From an uncultured Alphaproteobacteria bacterium (GTDB lineage Bacteria; Pseudomonadota; Alphaproteobacteria; Caulobacterales; Caulobacteraceae), in contig CAIJOB010000019.1 in assembly GCA_903822175.1 (NCBI GenBank), positions 1 to 64,000 of the forward strand: a stretch of 64,000 nucleotides of DNA, given 5' to 3'. Of the stretch, positions 60,879-64,000 are shown piece after piece. A program made the translations under genes and the position numbers. The first letter of the stretch is position 1; every line of letters begins with the position of its first letter. The notes beneath the pieces are model-generated. The model did not search any database. It saw nothing but the letters and a program-made list of their open reading frames with translations, and had not been told where the DNA came from.

Positions 60879-61718
60879 ATGCGCCGCGCCGCCGCCCCAG
60901 AGACCGAGTTCCGGGTGCAGACCTGCGGCCCGCCCCTGCCGGTCAGCACCGACTTCTATGGCCTGGGCGAGGCCCGGTGCCGCGCCGACGCCGATGCGCC
61001 GCCGATGGAGATGCGTTACGCCAGCCCGGCCATCGGGGCGGTGATTTCCGGCGTCTTCGACTATCGCTCGCAGACCGGCGCCGGGGCCGGTGGACCGGGC
61101 GCCATCGTCTTCGGCAACGCCGGCGAGGCCTTCCAGTGCCGCCACCTGGACAGCGCCGGCAACCGCCGCGCGGTCGTGGCGCTGAGTGTCGAGCTGATGG
61201 CGGAGGTGGCCAGCGACTGCGGCTATGACGGCCCGACCTTCGGCCTGGCGATCCTGCCGCCGTCGCGCCGCGCCGCGCCGCTCTACGGCGCGCTGCGCCG
61301 CGCCGCCGCCGGCGCGCTCAGCGAGGACGAGGTGCTGGAGCTGATCGGCATGGCGCTGCGCATCGCCCGTGGCGCCGAGCCGCTGCCGGTGACGCCGCCG
61401 GAGCGGACCAGGGTGCTGGCGGTCGCGCGCTTCCTGGACAGCGCCTACGAGGAGCCGCTGCCGTTGGACGAACTGGCCGCCGCCGCTGGCCTCAGCCGCT
61501 ATCATTTCGTGCGCGTGTTCCGCGCGGTGGTCGGCGACAGTCCGCACCAGTATCTGATCGGCGCCCGCCTGCGCGCCGCCGCCAACCGCCTGCTGGACAC
61601 CTGTGAGCCGATCACCGCCATCGCGCTGGACGTCGGCTTCAACGACATCAGCCACTTCAACGCGACCTTCCGGCGGACCTTCGGCGCGGCGCCCGGCGCC
61701 TGGCGCAAGGCCGCCTGA
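60879..61718 (+). CDS. AraC-family transcriptional regulator
   Basis: 279 aa. N-terminal ligand domain (about residues 10-165: YASPAIGAVISGVFDYRSQT, PGAIVFGNAGEAFQCRH), C-terminal HTH pair (LDELAAAAGLSRYHFVRVFR, then ITAIALDVGFNDISHFNATFR). Start at 60879 (MRRAAAPETEF) follows cagga; a TTG at 60816 is the alternative, giving 300 aa. Target unknown. Confidence 0.9.
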   Translation: MRRAAAPETEFRVQTCGPPLPVSTDFYGLGEARCRADADAPPMEMRYASPAIGAVISGVFDYRSQTGAGAGGPGAIVFGNAGEAFQCRHLDSAGNRRAVVALSVELMAEVASDCGYDGPTFGLAILPPSRRAAPLYGALRRAAAGALSEDEVLELIGMALRIARGAEPLPVTPPERTRVLAVARFLDSAYEEPLPLDELAAAAGLSRYHFVRVFRAVVGDSPHQYLIGARLRAAANRLLDTCEPITAIALDVGFNDISHFNATFRRTFGAAPGAWRKAA

Positions 61719-61790
61719 GCCTAGGGTCCAGTCGAACTGGAACGTGAATTCGCCGCCATGCCTGCATCTGTCGGCGGGCCTCAGCGGCTC

Positions 61791-61810
61791 TCCCCCGTAG
61801 GAACGGGGGA
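61791..61810 (+). promoter_or_regulatory. Hairpin covering the ribosome site of the M23 peptidase gene
   Basis: TCCCCCGT-AGGA-ACGGGGGA, a perfect 8-bp stem; its 3' arm (ggggga) is the likely ribosome site for the ATG at 61817. Could regulate translation by hiding the site. Confidence 0.55.
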
Positions 61811-61816
61811 CTTTCC

Positions 61817-62974
61817 ATGAGACGCATGCTGTTGGCGCTGGGCGCCGCGCTCCTGCTGGCCGGCCAAGCCCATGCCCGCATTGCGGCGCTGGAGATGCGG
61901 ATCGCGCCGGCGGATTTCCTGGCGCTCAACCCGACCAACCCGAACCGCGGCTACAGCGATCTGATCGTCCACGCCCTGGGCGTCCGCGCCTCGGCGGCCT
62001 GCAAGTTGACCTCCGTGAAGGTCGAACTGCTGGCTGGCGGCCGCGCCCGCCTGACCGAGGACCTGCCCATCGAGAGCCTCGTTGCCGACACCCGCGACCT
62101 CGCGGGCCAGCCCATGCCCGAGGCCATCGGCGCGCAACTGCTGAACGCCACCGGCGCCGCCGGGATGTTCGGAGCCCCGACCGCTCTCGCAACCACACCC
62201 GATCTGAAGCCCGGCGAGGCGCTGGTCTCGATCCGCCGCCACTACAGCGTCGGCTTCGCGCCCGATCAGTTGCGGGTCTCGGCGATCTGCGGCCGCGCCT
62301 CGGCCCAGATGCTGGTCGCGGTGAAGCCTTACCGCTCACCCATCGCCTACCGCTTCCCGCTCGCCGGAACCTGGTTGATGGAGTCGGTGCCCAGCGGCGT
62401 CGACAGCCACCATCGCCTGAACCCGTCGACCGAGTTCGCCTCCGATTTCTTCCGCATCGACGCCGAGGGCGCGATGTTCAAGGGCGACCGGATGGACGCG
62501 GCGGCCTGGTACGGCTGGGGTCAGCCGGTGGGCGCCGCCGCCGACGGCGTGGTGGTTCGGGTGATCGCCGACCAGGTGCAGGACCGGCTGGCCTTCGTGC
62601 CCCAACCTGGCGAGACGCCCCAGGCCGCGGGCCAGCGGATGGAAGCGGCCGGGATCGCGCGTCTGCGCGCCAACTTCGCCGCCGCCAACGCCGGCAACCT
62701 GATCGTTATCCGCCACGAGGCGTCGGGCGTGGTGGAATACTCCGCCTACGGCCACCTGAAACCGGGCAGCGTGGCCGTGAAGGTCGGCGACCATGTCACG
62801 GCCGGCCAGAAGATCGCCGAGGTCGGCGACACCGGGGACACGCCGGTCGTCCACCTGCATTTCCAGATCAACGCCGGCCCCGACCCGTTCTTCGACCGCA
62901 GCCTGCCGGTCGCCTTCGCCAACCTGCGCAATGTCAGTGGCGCGGAGCTCGGCCGGATCGTGGCGGCGCGCTAG
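61817..62974 (+). CDS. M23-family (LytM) peptidase
   Basis: 385 aa with a signal peptide (MRRMLLALGAALLLAGQAHA). C-terminal LytM-like domain: HRLNPSTEFASDFFRID is the metal-site region, GQPVGAAADGVVVRVIADQ opens the core, and EYSAYGHLKPGSVAVKVGDHV and VHLHFQINAGPDP complete it (the HLHFQI His is a metal ligand). The N-terminal 170 residues are a separate beta-rich region. Predicted periplasmic endopeptidase of peptidoglycan. A hairpin sits on its ribosome site. Confidence 0.88.
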   Translation: MRRMLLALGAALLLAGQAHARIAALEMRIAPADFLALNPTNPNRGYSDLIVHALGVRASAACKLTSVKVELLAGGRARLTEDLPIESLVADTRDLAGQPMPEAIGAQLLNATGAAGMFGAPTALATTPDLKPGEALVSIRRHYSVGFAPDQLRVSAICGRASAQMLVAVKPYRSPIAYRFPLAGTWLMESVPSGVDSHHRLNPSTEFASDFFRIDAEGAMFKGDRMDAAAWYGWGQPVGAAADGVVVRVIADQVQDRLAFVPQPGETPQAAGQRMEAAGIARLRANFAAANAGNLIVIRHEASGVVEYSAYGHLKPGSVAVKVGDHVTAGQKIAEVGDTGDTPVVHLHFQINAGPDPFFDRSLPVAFANLRNVSGAELGRIVAAR

Positions 62975-62981
62975 GCCGCGC

Positions 62982-64000
62982 TCAGCCCTCGCCGCGCAGC
63001 TCGGCGGCGAGTTTGCCCAGGTTCTGTTGGCGGATGCGGGCGCCCTCCTCGTCATAGAGGAACGGCACGAAGACGAAGCGCTCGCCCCGGGTTACCGGCG
63101 TCGCCTCGTGCAGCAGGCTGCAGCAGAACACTGTCGCCCCGCCCAGCGGCGGGCGGTAGGTGCGCGGGCCGAACTCGGGGAAGCAAAGGTCGCCGCCGTC
63201 GTAGGCGTCGTTGAGATTCAGGCTGACGGCGAACTTGCGGTGCGCGGTGCCGGCGGTGACGTCGTCGCGGTGGCGGGAAAAGAAGCCCTGATCCTCTGCC
63301 CCGTAGCGGCTGACCAGATAGCGTTCGATGTGCTCGGCCTGCCAGCCCAGGGCCCGTTTCACCATCGGAAACAGCCGCGCGCGTAGCCGCATGGCCAGGG
63401 CCTCGATCATCGGCTCGTCCTCGATGAAGACGTCGTGGCGGCGTTTGATGAAGGTGTCGACCTGCTGCACGGTCTCGCCGCCCACGTCCTTGGCGAAGCC
63501 CGAGCGCGTCGCGCCGCCGGCCCGGTAGAAGGCGATCAGCGACTCGCAGAGCTCCGGCTCGAAGATGCGCGGGAGGGTCAGGACCGGCGCGAACTGGTCG
63601 GCGGTCGTGGCGGGCGCGTCGGCCAACTCCTGCGCCAGCCGATCCAGCACCATGTCCACCGCCTCGATCGGCGCGCTCATGGCGATACGGAAAGCCGGGT
63701 CGATGAGGAACAGGCAGGGCTGAAAATTGCTCTCGTCGGCCACGCCCCAGAGCCGCGTCACCGCCAGGTCGAAGTCCCAGAAGAAGCGCACGCCGGGGTC
63801 GGAGTTGACCAGGCCGCGCTCATCCCGGTCGGCCGGATCGATGCTGACGCCGAAGAAGGCGGCGTTGGGCCCATCGAACAGCTCGCGGCGCTCAAGCGCG
63901 CGGGCCAGACCCTCAGCCGTCGCCGCCTGCCCCGCCGTGCCGAAGAACATCAGCACGATCCAGCGGCCGGCGACCACGTCGAGGCTATAGCGCTCGATGC
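62982..64000 (-). CDS. Redoxin-2OG-Fe(II) oxygenase fusion, 5' end outside the window
   Basis: Open frame to the window edge; a GTG at 63977 is within the domain, so the start is beyond 64000. At least 338 aa. N-terminal thioredoxin-like redoxin domain (WIVLMFFGTAGQAA, FGVSIDPADRDERGL, FQPCLFLIDPAFRIAMSAP) without a peroxidatic Cys at the usual position. C-terminal 2-oxoglutarate oxygenase (SRYGAEDQGFFSRHRDDVTA, FAVSLNLNDAYDGGDL, LLHEATPVTRGERFVFVPFL) with HxD, distal His and Arg. Such fusions are seen in Caulobacterales and sphingomonads; substrate unknown. Confidence 0.9.
   Translation of the reverse strand, partial: IERYSLDVVAGRWIVLMFFGTAGQAATAEGLARALERRELFDGPNAAFFGVSIDPADRDERGLVNSDPGVRFFWDFDLAVTRLWGVADESNFQPCLFLIDPAFRIAMSAPIEAVDMVLDRLAQELADAPATTADQFAPVLTLPRIFEPELCESLIAFYRAGGATRSGFAKDVGGETVQQVDTFIKRRHDVFIEDEPMIEALAMRLRARLFPMVKRALGWQAEHIERYLVSRYGAEDQGFFSRHRDDVTAGTAHRKFAVSLNLNDAYDGGDLCFPEFGPRTYRPPLGGATVFCCSLLHEATPVTRGERFVFVPFLYDEEGARIRQQNLGKLAAELRGEG

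Noticed and set aside
1..64000. CRISPR arrays, prophage, rRNA operons, known insertion sequences
   Set aside because: No regularly spaced direct repeats, phage structural genes, rRNA sequence or transposase genes were found on reading the window.

Overview
The window is a GC-rich, gene-dense chromosomal segment of an alphaproteobacterium, almost certainly a member of Caulobacteraceae (Caulobacter/Phenylobacterium type). The evidence is a clear PopZ polar organiser (34570-35133) next to valS and a TolC/RsaF-type outer-membrane factor, a CtrA-family regulator (44185-44904), an alphaproteobacterial LexA box, a perfect CtrA box with clustered GANTC (CcrM) sites, and a PEPxxWA-CTERM protein. Genus was not determined.

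Layout. 1-5748: ammonium transporter (5' truncated by the window edge), then a minus-strand run of ETF-ubiquinone oxidoreductase, TPR lipoprotein and ispE. 5850-13069: metabolic and unknown genes (SGNH esterase, membrane protein, a frameshifted VOC gene, aldo/keto reductase, DUF938 methyltransferase, MDR dehydrogenase, TPR-methyltransferase). 13081-13686: first DUF559 nuclease with flanking inverted repeats. 13695-19707: P450, uracil-DNA glycosylase, lytic transglycosylase, GT2-like gene, NTF2-like protein and a radical SAM gene under a LexA box. 19736-20205: second DUF559 nuclease-repeat unit. 20210-31709: luciferase-like monooxygenase, RNA methyltransferases, acyl-CoA ligase, peptidase S10, TraB-like protein, AraC regulator, PEP-CTERM protein, CHY zinc finger and GH172-like protein. 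31729-37680: valS, popZ, TolC-like and a degenerate isoaspartyl methyltransferase. 37862: tRNA-Cys. 37958-40725: PKHD hydroxylase and prolyl oligopeptidase. 40912-45350: signalling island with FixL, FixJ, a sensorless histidine kinase, a CtrA paralogue and a receiver-only protein. 45524-51672: WYL regulator, small proteins, acyl-CoA dehydrogenase with its ACAD10-like kinase and DUF6285 partners, Mpl. 51769-52056: CtrA-box/GANTC promoter with a candidate small RNA, then tRNA-Asn. 52200-55527: periplasmic redox operon (DsbD-N domain, mono-haem protein, TlpA-like). 55621-64000: FAD protein, serine hydrolase, methyltransferase-pyruvyltransferase fusion, TPR-glycosyltransferase, AraC regulator, M23 peptidase, and a redoxin-2OG oxygenase cut by the right edge.

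The two most unusual signals are (i) two paralogous DUF559 nuclease genes, each enclosed by its own long, two-hairpin inverted repeat pair and each sitting between convergent genes, which looks like a small nuclease-associated mobile or repeat-propagating system; and (ii) a CtrA paralogue with an almost unchanged DNA-recognition helix and a C-terminal Ala-Ala, in the same window as a perfect CtrA box driving what looks like an unannotated small RNA. Two further non-coding palindromic elements of another family (34452 and 43985) and a low-GC3 patch across the fixL/fixJ junction add to the picture. All functional calls are by reading motifs and family resemblance; no database search was run.
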